Below, in pieces: positions 15,820-24,067 of a stretch of 64,000 bases of DNA; within the stretch, counting starts at the first letter, position 1, and every line of letters starts with the position of its first letter. The notes below the pieces were generated by a model, which saw nothing but the letters and a program-made list of their open reading frames with translations, searched no databases and was not told the origin of the DNA. The DNA is from Streptomyces sp. CB02959 (lineage in GTDB: Bacteria; Actinomycetota; Actinomycetes; Streptomycetales; Streptomycetaceae): assembly GCF_002803155.1 (NCBI RefSeq), contig NZ_NNBP01000003.1, positions 248,001 to 312,000 of the forward strand, in the 5' to 3' direction. The position numbers and the translations under genes are program-made.

Positions 15820-16959
15820 TCAGTCGTCCGCCGGACGCATGGGGGAGACTGCGGTGCCCGGCAACGTCGGCTTGGCGGACGGCTTCCCGGGGGCGGTGGG
15901 CTCCTCCGCAGGGGCGGCACGAACGATGGTGATCAGACGGTCCGCGGTCTGCAGCGGGCTCGCCTCCGGGGCGTCGTACCCCAGGAGCCGGTGCCCGCGC
16001 AGCACCGAGACCACCAGGTCGTCGGTCTCCCGCACGGACTTGCCGACCTCGGCCTTGACCACCGGCCGCTCCACCAGGTCCAGGCCGCTGCCCTGCTGGA
16101 TCAGGTCCTCCATGACGGCACCCGCGCTGGGGCTGTGCACCGAGAGGCCCAGCAGCCGGCCGGCCGCACTGGCCGAGGTGATCACCGCGTCGGCACCGGA
16201 CTGCCGCAGCAGCGGCGCGTTCTCCTCCTCGCGCACCGCGGCGACGATGTTGGCGCGCTTGTTGAGCTGACGGGCGGTCAACGAGACCAGGACGGCGGTG
16301 TCATCGCGCTGGGTGGCGATGACGATCTGGCGCGCTCGCTGGATCTCGGCCCGCAGCAGGACATCGCTGCGCGTCGCATCGCCGACCACGCCCGCGAGCC
16401 CTTCGGCCACCGCCGATTCGATGACCTTGGTACTGGGGTCGACGATGACGATCCGGTCCCGGGACAGGCCCGTGGCGCGCAGGGTCTGCACGGCGGACCG
16501 GCCCTTCGTTCCGAAGCCGACGATGACGGTGTGATCGCGCAAGGCGTTTCTCCAGCGTTTCAGTTGCCACTGCTCGCGGGTGCGCTCGGTCAGCACCTCC
16601 AGCGTGGTGCCGACCAGGATGATCAGGAACAGCACGCGCAGCGGTGTGACCAGCAGGATGTTCAACAGCCGCGCGCTCCCGCTGTAGGGGACGATGTCGC
16701 CGTATCCCGTGGTCGAGAGCGTGACGGTGGCGTAGTAGAAGCAGTCGAGCAGGTCGAGCGGGCCCCCGGCGTTGTCGTGGTACCCGTCGCGGTCGATCCA
16801 GACGATGAAGGCCGTCGCGACGAGCACCAGCAGGGCCATCAGCAGCCGTCGGGCGACCTGCCGTATCGGTGCCTTCGGGGTGCGCCGGGGCAGTATCACC
16901 CGGTGGGAACGGTCCTCGGGTACCTCGCGTGCCGCGGCGTCATGGGACGGGAGCTTCAC
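15820..16959 (-). CDS. Two-TM potassium channel with RCK (TrkA-N) domain
   Basis: 379 residues. First membrane helix LLMALLVLVATAFIVWI, then the pore loop with the potassium selectivity filter TTGYGD, then a second helix LRVLFLIILVGTTLEVL. Next comes a cytoplasmic RCK domain whose Rossmann fold shows VIVGFGTKGRSAVQ and VVGDATRSDVL, and a TrkA-C-like end. The architecture matches MthK-type ligand-gated channels. The GTG at 16959 overlaps the moeA stop (GTGA) and has GGAG seven bases upstream; a much longer frame reaching 17604 is rejected. Third gene of a mobA-moeA-channel operon. Confidence 0.88.
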   Translation of the reverse strand: MKLPSHDAAAREVPEDRSHRVILPRRTPKAPIRQVARRLLMALLVLVATAFIVWIDRDGYHDNAGGPLDLLDCFYYATVTLSTTGYGDIVPYSGSARLLNILLVTPLRVLFLIILVGTTLEVLTERTREQWQLKRWRNALRDHTVIVGFGTKGRSAVQTLRATGLSRDRIVIVDPSTKVIESAVAEGLAGVVGDATRSDVLLRAEIQRARQIVIATQRDDTAVLVSLTARQLNKRANIVAAVREEENAPLLRQSGADAVITSASAAGRLLGLSVHSPSAGAVMEDLIQQGSGLDLVERPVVKAEVGKSVRETDDLVVSVLRGHRLLGYDAPEASPLQTADRLITIVRAAPAEEPTAPGKPSAKPTLPGTAVSPMRPADD

Positions 16960-18518
16960 TCGGCGCCTCCGGCGGGGGCTGTCGGGTCGTAGGAGGTGTC
17001 GGGGGCCGGCCAACCCACCGACCAGCCGGCCGGCCAGGGCAGTTCGAGGAGCTCGACCTCGGTGCCGCGCTGGGCGCCGCCCGGCGGGACGACGGCCATC
17101 GCGTCGGCGGCGGCGATCCCGCGCAGCATGGCGGGCCCGTGGAAGTGCAGCGGCGTGGCCACCAGCCCGTGCCGGTCGTCGTCGCGGTAGGCCACCGGGA
17201 CGAGCCGGGTGTCGGCCGGATGGCCGTGGACGGCGGCGGCCAGCGGCACCCGGTACGGCGCGGCGGGGCGGCGGGCGGCGAGGGTGCGCAGCAGCGGTTC
17301 GGCGAGGGTGAGCAGGCCGGACACCGCGGCCAGCGGATTGCCCGGTAGGCCGACGAGGTGCCGGCGCGGTGCGAGGCGGGCCAGCAGCATGGGGTGGCCG
17401 GGGCGCACCGCGACGCCGTCCACCAGGAGCTCCGCGCCGAGCCGTCGGAGGGTGGGGTGCACGTGGTCGACGGGGCCCGACGCGGTGCCGCCGGTGGTGA
17501 TGACCAGGTCGGCGGTGGACCCGGCGAGGGCGTCGTGCAGCGCGTCGGCGTCGTCGCCGAGGTGCCGCGGGGGCGCCGCCTCGGCACCCAGGGCGCGCAG
17601 CCACGGCGCCAGCATCGGGCCGAGCGCGTCACGGATCCGACCGCCCTCGGGCAGTCCGCCGCGCAGCAGCTCGTCGCCGAGGACGAGCACGTCGACACGG
17701 GGCCGGGGGTGGACGGACAGCTCGTCGTAGCCGGCCGCCGCGGCCAGGCCGAGGACCGCGGGGGTCACCACCGCGCCGGCGGGCAGGAGTTGGTCACCGC
17801 ACCGGCACTCCTGGCCGCGCGGGCGGATGTCCTGGCCCGGCGGCACCGGTCGCGGCGCGTACAGCCGGGCCCGGCCGTCGGGGAGTTCGAGGACCTCGCC
17901 GTGCTCGCTGCGCAGCACCGCGGTGGCACCGGCCGGGATGCGGCCGCCGGTGGCGATGGGCAGCGCATGGCCGTCGGGGAGCGCCGCGGTGGTGGCGTGG
18001 CCGGCGAGGATGCCGGTGTCCGGGCCGGTCCCGGCATCGTCCGCGGCACGGTCGACACGCCAGGGGCCGGGCCCCGCCACCGCCCAGCCGTCCATCGCCG
18101 ACGTGTCGAACGACGGCAGGTCGGTGAGGGCCGTCAGGGGAGCGGCGAGCGTGCGGCCGAGCGCGTCGTCGAGTCCGGCCGTCCCGGGACCGGGGGGCTC
18201 GTGCACCGCGTGCTCGGCGATGCCGCGGGCCGTGCGCCAGGGCGTGGCGGGGTGGCCGGAGGACCGCTTGCCGGGGCGGGCGGACGCGGTGCCGGGGGCG
18301 GCGGGGCGGTCCGGGTCGGCGTGGCCGGGCCCGGGGGCACCGCCGGTCGGGGGCGGCCCCGCGCAGCCGGCGGCGTACGTACCGGTCGCGGCGCCCATGG
18401 GCGCGCCTGGTCGGCCGGCCGTCCCGGACCACCGCCGGGCCGACGCGCTGTCGTTGGCCAGTGCGAGGGCGTCGGCGAACTCGTCGGCGAACGGGTCGCC
18501 GCGCTCCCCGTCGGTCAT
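16956..18518 (-). CDS. moeA: Molybdopterin molybdenumtransferase MoeA with N-terminal extension
   Basis: 520 residues, about 110 longer than usual. Residues 1 to about 105 are a Gly/Pro/Ala-rich, probably disordered extension. The MoeA core follows: FDTSAMDGWAVAG (family SAMDGYA), GDELLRGG, ITTGGTASGPVDH (active-site loop with Asp) and LVGLPGNPLAAV. It inserts molybdate into adenylylated molybdopterin. The mogA-like TGGT loop reads TGGTAS rather than the usual TGGTSV, and several positions vary, so this may be a divergent paralogue. ATG 18518 overlaps the mobA stop (ATGA), and its own stop overlaps the channel start. Confidence 0.85.
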   Translation of the reverse strand: MTDGERGDPFADEFADALALANDSASARRWSGTAGRPGAPMGAATGTYAAGCAGPPPTGGAPGPGHADPDRPAAPGTASARPGKRSSGHPATPWRTARGIAEHAVHEPPGPGTAGLDDALGRTLAAPLTALTDLPSFDTSAMDGWAVAGPGPWRVDRAADDAGTGPDTGILAGHATTAALPDGHALPIATGGRIPAGATAVLRSEHGEVLELPDGRARLYAPRPVPPGQDIRPRGQECRCGDQLLPAGAVVTPAVLGLAAAAGYDELSVHPRPRVDVLVLGDELLRGGLPEGGRIRDALGPMLAPWLRALGAEAAPPRHLGDDADALHDALAGSTADLVITTGGTASGPVDHVHPTLRRLGAELLVDGVAVRPGHPMLLARLAPRRHLVGLPGNPLAAVSGLLTLAEPLLRTLAARRPAAPYRVPLAAAVHGHPADTRLVPVAYRDDDRHGLVATPLHFHGPAMLRGIAAADAMAVVPPGGAQRGTEVELLELPWPAGWSVGWPAPDTSYDPTAPAGGAE

Positions 18519-19429
18519 TCCGCGGGCTTCGCTTCGTCGGCCGGGGCGCCGGCGTCGGTCGCCCGCGCCACCGTGGTCTCCTCGGCCGCGGATTCCGCTG
18601 CCCAGCGGTCGGCCAGTGCGGCGGCCCGCCGCGTCAGCTCCGTAACGTCCCGGCCCTGCCGGCCCGCCGCGTAGCCGACCAGGAACGTGGTCAGCGGCGC
18701 GGCCGGGCGGGCCACACCGTGTGCCGCGTCCCGCGCGAGGTCGAGGAGTGCCGCCGTGTCGACATCGAGGTCGATGCCCAGTTCGGCCTTGACTGCGGTG
18801 ATCCATTCGTCCAACACGTGTCCATGCTCCCTGATCCGGGCACGTGCCGTGCCGAGGTCCTCCCAGGTGTCGCAGTCGAAGGACGCCGTGGACGCGGTGT
18901 CCGGGACGCGGGCGAGCGCCAGCGCGGACAGCAGGGGGCGCAGCGGCAGACCGGTCAGGGTGCCGTGTTCGGTCCGCAGTCGGTGCAGTTCGCGGCGGAG
19001 CGGAGCCGAGCGGTAGGCCGCCACCAACGGCTGGTCCCGCCCTTCCGCATCGCGCAGCAGCGCCCCGTCCCGGGGGGAAGCGCCACCGGCGGTCGCCGCC
19101 GTGAGGAGGGCGCGTACGGTCGCGGCCGTCATGAACGGCAGGTCGGCGGAGAGGACCAGCACCGTGGCGGCGGTGGTGCGGCGCAGTCCGGCGTCGAGCG
19201 CGGCGAGCGGGCCGCCGCCGGGCGGGTCTTCGAGCGCCTGGAGCACGGGGCGGGCGGTCGGGCGCGCGGGGCCGACGACGACGGTGACCGCGGCGTCGGG
19301 GCAGGCGGCCAGGACCCGGTCCAGGAGGGCGCGGCCGCCGACCGGCAGGGCGGGTTTGTCCGCCCCACCGAGCCGTCGGGCCGACCCTCCGGCCAGCACG
19401 ATCGCGTCGTAGTCGGTGTGGTCGCTCAC
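18515..19429 (-). CDS. mobA: MobA-like NTP transferase fused to a DUF6457 domain
   Basis: 304 residues. The N-terminal 190 residues are a molybdenum cofactor guanylyltransferase-like fold: LAGGSARRLGGADKPALPVGG nucleotide loop (longer than the motif core LAGG-x6-GG-x-DK), and LVLSADLPFM with the metal Asp. The C-terminal 100 residues (LDEWITAVKAELGIDLDVD...TFLVGYAAGRQG) match the small helical DUF6457 domain, often a stand-alone gene beside molybdenum cofactor genes. It likely makes Mo-bis-MGD or acts on a related cofactor. First gene of the overlapping operon mobA-moeA-channel. Confidence 0.85.
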   Translation of the reverse strand: MSDHTDYDAIVLAGGSARRLGGADKPALPVGGRALLDRVLAACPDAAVTVVVGPARPTARPVLQALEDPPGGGPLAALDAGLRRTTAATVLVLSADLPFMTAATVRALLTAATAGGASPRDGALLRDAEGRDQPLVAAYRSAPLRRELHRLRTEHGTLTGLPLRPLLSALALARVPDTASTASFDCDTWEDLGTARARIREHGHVLDEWITAVKAELGIDLDVDTAALLDLARDAAHGVARPAAPLTTFLVGYAAGRQGRDVTELTRRAAALADRWAAESAAEETTVARATDAGAPADEAKPAE

Positions 19430-19483
19430 CCCTTGAGTATCGCCGGGGGCGGCGCGCTCACACCGCCGGCCGCCGCCCGACCG

Positions 19484-20884
19484 TCACAGTGCGCGCAGCA
19501 GCAGCGCGGGCTGCTCCACGCAGTCGGCCACATACCGCAGGAAACCGCCCGCGGTGCCGCCGTCGCACACCCGGTGGTCGAAGGTGAAGGAGAGCTGGAC
19601 CACCTGCCGCACCGCCAACTCGCCCTCGTGCACCCAGGGTTTGGCGGCTATCCGGCCGACACCGAGCATCGCCGCCTCGGGGTGGTTGAGGATCGGGGTG
19701 GAGCCGTCGACACCGAAGACGCCGTAGTTGTTGAGCGTGAACGTGCCGTGGGACAGCTCGGCGGGGGACAGCTTCCCGGCCCGCGCGGCGTCGGTGAGCC
19801 GGGCGATCTCGGCGGACAGCTGCTCGGCCGTGCGGTCCTGGGCGTCCCGTACGACCGGCACCACCAGGCCGCGGTCGGTCTGCGCCGCGAAGCCCAGATG
19901 GACGCCGGGCAGCCGGACGATCTCCTGGGCCGCGGTGTCCACGGTGGCGTTGAGCTCGGGGTAGCGGGCGAGCGCCGCCGTGCAGATGCGGGCCAGGAGG
20001 GCCAGCAGCGACACCTTGGGGACGCCGGGGGCGTTCATCGCCCGGCGGGCGGCGAGGAGTTCGGTGGCGTCGGCGTCCACCCAGCACGTCGCGTCCGGGA
20101 TCTCGCGGCGGCTGCGGCTGAACTTCGCGGCCGCGGCCCCACGCAGGCCCTTGAGCGGGATCCGCTCCTCCCCCGGGACGGGCCCGGCCGCAGCGGCGCC
20201 GGGGCGGACCGGTGCGCCGACCGCGGCGGGCCGGCCCTCGCTCAGGGCCCGGATCGCGGACTCGACGTCCGTGCGGAGGATCAGGCCGTCGCGCCCGGTG
20301 CCCCGTACGTCCCGCAGGTCCAGGCCGTGCTCCCGGGCGATGCGGCGCACCAGCGGCGAGATGACGGCCACCGTACGGGTGCCGTCGGCCTCCGCGGGGG
20401 CGGCCGCGGCGACGGCGGGGCCGGGCTCGGTGGGCCGGCGCGCGGAGTGCTCCGGTGCGCCCGGCAGGATCCGGCGCCGGCGGGCCGCGGCGCCACTCGT
20501 CCCGTAGCCGACCAGGACGTTTCCCGAACCGGAGTCGGCCGCCTCCGCCCCCTCGGCCTCGGGTGCCGGGGACGCCGGCACGGGGATCGGGTCAGGTGCG
20601 CCGGGGCCCGACCCACCGCCGGCGAGGTCGTCCGGCACCGCGCCGACCGCGACCGTCACCAGGGCTGCCCCGACCGGGACTTCGGCGCCCTCCGCGCCGA
20701 AACGGGCGGTGACCACCCCGCCGTACGGACAGGGCACCTCGACCATCGCCTTGGCGGTCTCGACCTCCACCACCGGCTGGTCGACGGCCACCACCTCGCC
20801 GACCTCGACCAGCCACTGCACGATCACCGCCTCGGTGAGGCCCTCCCCCAGGTCGGGCAGGGTGAACTCGCGCACCACGGCCAT
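19484..20884 (-). CDS. bkdC2: Branched-chain alpha-keto acid dehydrogenase E2, copy 2
   Basis: 466 residues. The lipoyl domain (LPDLGEGLTEAVIVQWLVEV) has its Lys in VEVETAKAMVEVP. The E3-binding domain is SPLVRRIAREHGLDLRDVRGTG. The C-terminal acyltransferase ends SFTFDHRVCDGGTAGGFL with the catalytic His. ATG 20884 shares its A with the bkdB2 stop (TGATG); GTG 20887 is one codon earlier and equally coupled. AAGGA lies about 11 bases upstream. About 45% of positions look alike to copy 1 in conserved blocks (my visual impression only). Confidence 0.9.
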   Translation of the reverse strand: MAVVREFTLPDLGEGLTEAVIVQWLVEVGEVVAVDQPVVEVETAKAMVEVPCPYGGVVTARFGAEGAEVPVGAALVTVAVGAVPDDLAGGGSGPGAPDPIPVPASPAPEAEGAEAADSGSGNVLVGYGTSGAAARRRRILPGAPEHSARRPTEPGPAVAAAAPAEADGTRTVAVISPLVRRIAREHGLDLRDVRGTGRDGLILRTDVESAIRALSEGRPAAVGAPVRPGAAAAGPVPGEERIPLKGLRGAAAAKFSRSRREIPDATCWVDADATELLAARRAMNAPGVPKVSLLALLARICTAALARYPELNATVDTAAQEIVRLPGVHLGFAAQTDRGLVVPVVRDAQDRTAEQLSAEIARLTDAARAGKLSPAELSHGTFTLNNYGVFGVDGSTPILNHPEAAMLGVGRIAAKPWVHEGELAVRQVVQLSFTFDHRVCDGGTAGGFLRYVADCVEQPALLLRAL

Positions 20885-21918
20885 CACTCACCACGTCCTT
20901 CGGTCCAGCGCGACTCCCACTGGAGGCGGGCGACGGTGTCCAGGATCCGGTCCACGCCGGGGAGGTGATGGCGCTCCAGCATGGGCGGCGGGTAGGGGAT
21001 GTCGAAACCGGCGACGCGCAGCACCGGCGCCTCCAGGTGGTGGAAGCAGCGCTCGGTGATCCGCGCGGCGATCTCGCCGCCGGGCCCGCCGAACCCACCC
21101 GACTCGTGGACGACCACGGCTCGGCCGGTGCGCCGTACCGACGCGCAGACCGTGTCGTCGTCGAAGGGCACCAGGCTGCGCAGATCGACGACTTCCAGGT
21201 CCCAGCCCTCGGCGCGGGCGGCCTCGGCGGCCTCCAGGCAGACGGGCAGGGACGGGCCGTAGGTGAGGAGCGTGGCGCTGCTGCCGCGGCGGCGGACCTC
21301 GGCCCGGCCTATGGGGGCGACCGGGGTGGGCGCCTCCGCCGACCAGTCGGCCTTGCTCCAGTAGAGCCGCTTGGGTTCGAGGAAGACGACCGGGTCGTCA
21401 GAGGCGATGGCGGCGCGCAGCAGTCCGTAGGCGTCCTCGACGGTCGCGGGGGTGACGACCTGGAGACCGGGGGTGGCGAGGTAGTACGCCTCGGAGGAGT
21501 CGCTGTGGTGCTCGACGCCGCCGATTCCACCGCCGTAGGGGATGCGGATGGTCAGCGGCATGGCGACGGCGCCGCGGGTGCGGTTGCGCATCCGGGCGAC
21601 GTGGCTGACCAGCTGCTCGAACGCCGGGTAGGCGAACGCGTCGAACTGCATCTCCACGACCGGCCGCAGCCCGTACATGGCCATGCCGACGGCGGTGCCC
21701 AGGATGCCGGCCTCGGCGAGCGGGGTGTCGCTGCAGCGGTCCTCGCCGAACTCCTTGACCAGGCCGTCGGTGACCCGGAAGACGCCGCCCAGCGCGCCGA
21801 CGTCCTCGCCCATCACGTGGACGGTGGGGTCGTCGGCCATGGCGTCGCGCAGCGCGCGGCTGAGCGCCTGCGCCATGGTGGCCGGTTTGCGCGCGGTCGG
21901 CGCGGCGGTGGTCGTCAT
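20884..21918 (-). CDS. bkdB2: Branched-chain alpha-keto acid dehydrogenase E1 beta, copy 2
   Basis: 344 residues, about 15 longer at the N-terminus than copy 1 (MTTTAAPTARKPATM before the conserved AQALSRALRDAM). Conserved blocks are GEDVGALGGVFRVTDGL, DTPLAEAGILGTAVGMAM, EMQFDAFAYPAFEQL and EHHSDSSEAYYL. It starts four bases inside the end of bkdA2 and overlaps bkdC2 by one to four bases, a tightly coupled operon ensuring equal subunit amounts. Confidence 0.92.
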   Translation of the reverse strand: MTTTAAPTARKPATMAQALSRALRDAMADDPTVHVMGEDVGALGGVFRVTDGLVKEFGEDRCSDTPLAEAGILGTAVGMAMYGLRPVVEMQFDAFAYPAFEQLVSHVARMRNRTRGAVAMPLTIRIPYGGGIGGVEHHSDSSEAYYLATPGLQVVTPATVEDAYGLLRAAIASDDPVVFLEPKRLYWSKADWSAEAPTPVAPIGRAEVRRRGSSATLLTYGPSLPVCLEAAEAARAEGWDLEVVDLRSLVPFDDDTVCASVRRTGRAVVVHESGGFGGPGGEIAARITERCFHHLEAPVLRVAGFDIPYPPPMLERHHLPGVDRILDTVARLQWESRWTEGRGE

Positions 21919-23108
21919 GGCCTGGCCTCCTGGGCGGGCGCGGCGGTGCCCGTGGCGGTCTCGGGGTGGCCTTCGGCCTCGGCGTCCAGCTCGGCGCGCA
22001 ACTGGGCGGCCTGGGAGCGCAGTTGGCCGGTCTGCCGGGTGAAGACGTGGTCGAAGAGGTCCATCGGGTCCAGCTGCGGGTCGGTGTGCATTCGCTCCCG
22101 GAGGTCGGCGGCGAGTCGTTCGGCGCCGTCCCGGGTGGCGGCGGCGAACTCGTCGCCGAGCAGGTCGCGGTCGGTCAGCTCGCGCTCCAGCAGGGCTATC
22201 GGGTCGTGGGCCCGCCAGGTCTCGACCTCGGCCTCGCTGCGGTAGCGGGTGGCGTCGTCGGCGTTGGTGTGCGCGTCGACGCGGTAGGTGATGGCCTCGA
22301 CGAGGGTGGGGCCGCCGCCTTCACGGGCCCGGCGCACCGCTTCGGTGAGCACCTCGTGCATCGCGGGGGCGTCGTTGCCGTCCACCAGGCGGCCGGGCAT
22401 GCCGTAGCCGACCGCCTTGTGGGCGAGGGTCGGCGCGGCGGTCTGCTTGGCGAGCGGCACGGAGATCGCGAAGCCGTTGTTCTGCACGAGGAAGACGACG
22501 GGTGCCTGCCAGACGGCGGCGAAATTGAGCGCCTCGTGGAAGTCGCCCTCGCTCGTGCCGCCGTCGCCGACCATCGCCAGCGCGACCACCTCGTCGCCCT
22601 TGAGGCGGGCGGCGTGCGCCAGGCCCACGGCGTGCGGGAGCTGGGTGGCGAGCGGGGTGCACAGGGGGGCGATGCGGTGCTCGTACGGGTCGTAACCGGT
22701 GTGCCAGTCGCCCCGCAGGAGGGTCAGGGCCTGTACGGGATCGAGGCCGCGGGCGACGGCGGCGAGGGTGTCGCGGTAGCTGGGGAAGAGCCAGTCCTGC
22801 TCCTGGAGGGCGAGGGCTGCCGCGACCTGGCAGGCTTCCTGGCCCGTGGACGAGGGGTAGACCGCCAGCCGGCCCTGCCGGGTGAGGGCGGTGGCCTGGG
22901 TGTTGTACCGGCGGCCGCGCACCAGCTCGGTGTAGAGCCGCTTCAGCAGTCCGGGGTCGAGCCGACGGGCGGCGGCCGTGCCCAGCAGGCGGTACGGCTC
23001 GGCGTCGGGCAGGAGGGGCGCGGGATCGACGCGCGGCCGCCACGCGGGCGGCGGGCTGGCAAGGCCACTGGTGTGCCTGCTGCTGCCGGGCTGCTCAAGG
23101 ACCGTCAT
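21915..23108 (-). CDS. bkdA2: Branched-chain alpha-keto acid dehydrogenase E1 alpha, copy 2
   Basis: 397 residues. The ThDP motif runs from GDGGTSEGDFHEALN to the Asn pair of VQNNGFAIS. YRVDAHTNADDATRYR corresponds to the regulatory phosphorylation loop. ATG 23108 has GAGGAGG eight bases upstream, better than the in-frame GTG 23117 whose spacing would be near zero. It lacks the basic tail of copy 1. Head of bkdA2-B2-C2, divergent from bkdR, which is expected to control it. In Streptomyces this operon is the one linked to branched starter supply for polyketides such as avermectin (established for the bkdFGH operon of S. avermitilis). Confidence 0.92.
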   Translation of the reverse strand: MTVLEQPGSSRHTSGLASPPPAWRPRVDPAPLLPDAEPYRLLGTAAARRLDPGLLKRLYTELVRGRRYNTQATALTRQGRLAVYPSSTGQEACQVAAALALQEQDWLFPSYRDTLAAVARGLDPVQALTLLRGDWHTGYDPYEHRIAPLCTPLATQLPHAVGLAHAARLKGDEVVALAMVGDGGTSEGDFHEALNFAAVWQAPVVFLVQNNGFAISVPLAKQTAAPTLAHKAVGYGMPGRLVDGNDAPAMHEVLTEAVRRAREGGGPTLVEAITYRVDAHTNADDATRYRSEAEVETWRAHDPIALLERELTDRDLLGDEFAAATRDGAERLAADLRERMHTDPQLDPMDLFDHVFTRQTGQLRSQAAQLRAELDAEAEGHPETATGTAAPAQEARP

Positions 23109-23246
23109 GACGGGCACCTCCTCGTCATCGAAGGGGTGGCGCGATGCGCCTCATGGGGGGGGGTGGGCGGGCCGTGGATACCTCCCAGCGGTCGCTGGGG
23201 GAGGTCGGGCGGAACGCGAACGGTCGGGGCCGCTGGACCCCTCCCT

Positions 23247-23260
23247 ACCGATTGTTCGGT
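23247..23260. promoter_or_regulatory. Candidate TetR-type operator between bkdA2 and bkdR
   Basis: ACCGATTGTTCGGT, arms ACCGA/TCGGT around four bases, differs from the sites before paaN and paaA only in the middle. It sits about 140 bp upstream of bkdA2 and 117 bp before bkdR, in their shared promoter region. Confidence 0.4.
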
Positions 23261-23294
23261 CGTTGATGCATTTTGGCTACAGGCGGGTTCAGCC

Positions 23295-23316
23295 TGTGGA
23301 CAAACGGTTCTCCACA
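23295..23316. promoter_or_regulatory. DnaA-box-like pair upstream of bkdR
   Basis: TGTGGACAA (23295-23303) is the exact complement of the Streptomyces DnaA box TTGTCCACA. TTCTCCACA (23308-23316) is one base off, in the opposite orientation, and AGTCCACA follows near 23336. All lie within 80 bp of the bkdR start. Confidence 0.4.
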
Positions 23317-23376
23317 GCTTGTGATGAAGGCAGGGAGTCCACAAAGGGGAGGCGGGACCACATGCCGGAGGAACAG

Positions 23377-23907
23377 ATGGCCAATCCGGGCGGGCAGGCT
23401 TCGACGGCCCCCGCCCCGCCGCCTCCGGCCGCACGCCCCCTCGACACCATCGACCGCGCCATCCTGCGCCTGCTGCGGACCGACGGCCGGGCCTCGATAC
23501 GCTCCGTCGCCGAGCAGGTGCACGTGTCCCGCGCCAATGCCTACGCGCGGATCAACCGGCTGCTCGACGACGGCGTCATCCGCGGCTTCAGCGCTCTCGT
23601 GGACCAGGAAAGAGCAGGTCAAGGCGCTTCCGCCTACATCACACTGAAGATCGTGCAGAACTCCTGGCGGACCGTGCGCAAGCAGCTCACCGCGCTGCCC
23701 GGAGCCGCCCACATCGCGCTGGTCAGCGGTGATTTCGACGTGCTGCTGCTGGTGCACACCAAGGACAACCGCGAGCTGCGCGAACTTGTCCTGACCCGCA
23801 TCCAGTCGATACCGGAGGTGCTGAGCACCCGCACGCTGCTGGTGTTCGAAGAGACGGATCTGGGGCTGGAGGAGGGGTGGAGCGGGGGTGAGGGGGTGAG
23901 GGGGTGA
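23377..23907 (+). CDS. bkdR: Lrp/AsnC family transcriptional regulator BkdR
   Basis: 176 residues. After a Pro/Ala-rich lead, the winged helix reads LDTIDRAILRLLRTDGRASI then VSRANAYARINRLLDDGVI. The C-terminal RAM effector domain shows AYITLKIVQNSWRTV, HIALVSGDFDVLLLV and VLSTRTLLVFEE. ATG 23377 has an ideal GGAGG five bases upstream; ATG 23362 (GGGGAGG, longer spacing) is the alternative. Divergent from bkdA2, which Lrp-type BkdR proteins regulate in response to branched amino or keto acids. The last eight residues (SGGEGVRG) are encoded by an 8-bp tandem repeat. Confidence 0.88.
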   Translation: MANPGGQASTAPAPPPPAARPLDTIDRAILRLLRTDGRASIRSVAEQVHVSRANAYARINRLLDDGVIRGFSALVDQERAGQGASAYITLKIVQNSWRTVRKQLTALPGAAHIALVSGDFDVLLLVHTKDNRELRELVLTRIQSIPEVLSTRTLLVFEETDLGLEEGWSGGEGVRG

Positions 23908-23935
23908 GGGGGTGAGGGGGTGAGGGGGTGAGGGG
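23885..23935 (+). repeat. 8-bp tandem repeat (GGGGTGAG) over the bkdR stop codon
   Basis: Six copies with TGA at 23889, 23897, 23905, 23913, 23921 and 23929. The bkdR stop is the third TGA. The unit is not a multiple of three, so gain or loss of copies upstream of the stop would shift the frame and change the C-terminus. The five-G runs also satisfy a G-quadruplex pattern in the bkdR mRNA strand. Confidence 0.85.
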
Positions 23936-23976
23936 CTGGCTTTCGCCGGGCCGGGGCTCCCCCCCCCGGCCCCTCC

Positions 23977-24002
23977 CCTCCTCCCCCTTCGGGGGGAGGA
24001 GG
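23977..24002. terminator. Bidirectional terminator with TTCG tetraloop, bkdR / TetR gene
   Basis: Perfect 11-bp stem (CCTCCTCCCCC and complement) closed by a C(TTCG)G tetraloop, an extra-stable RNA hairpin, between convergent genes. Confidence 0.75.
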
Positions 24003-24067
24003 CGGGGGTGGGTTCGGGGGTCGGGGGAGCCGCAGCCGCGCCCCGAACCGTGCCCCGACCGCCCCGC

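Noticed and set aside
16960..17604. 215-codon extension of the potassium channel gene
   Set aside because: It overlaps moeA fully on the same strand in another frame and has Arg/Pro-rich shadow composition; GTG 16959 has a ribosome site and an overlapping stop.
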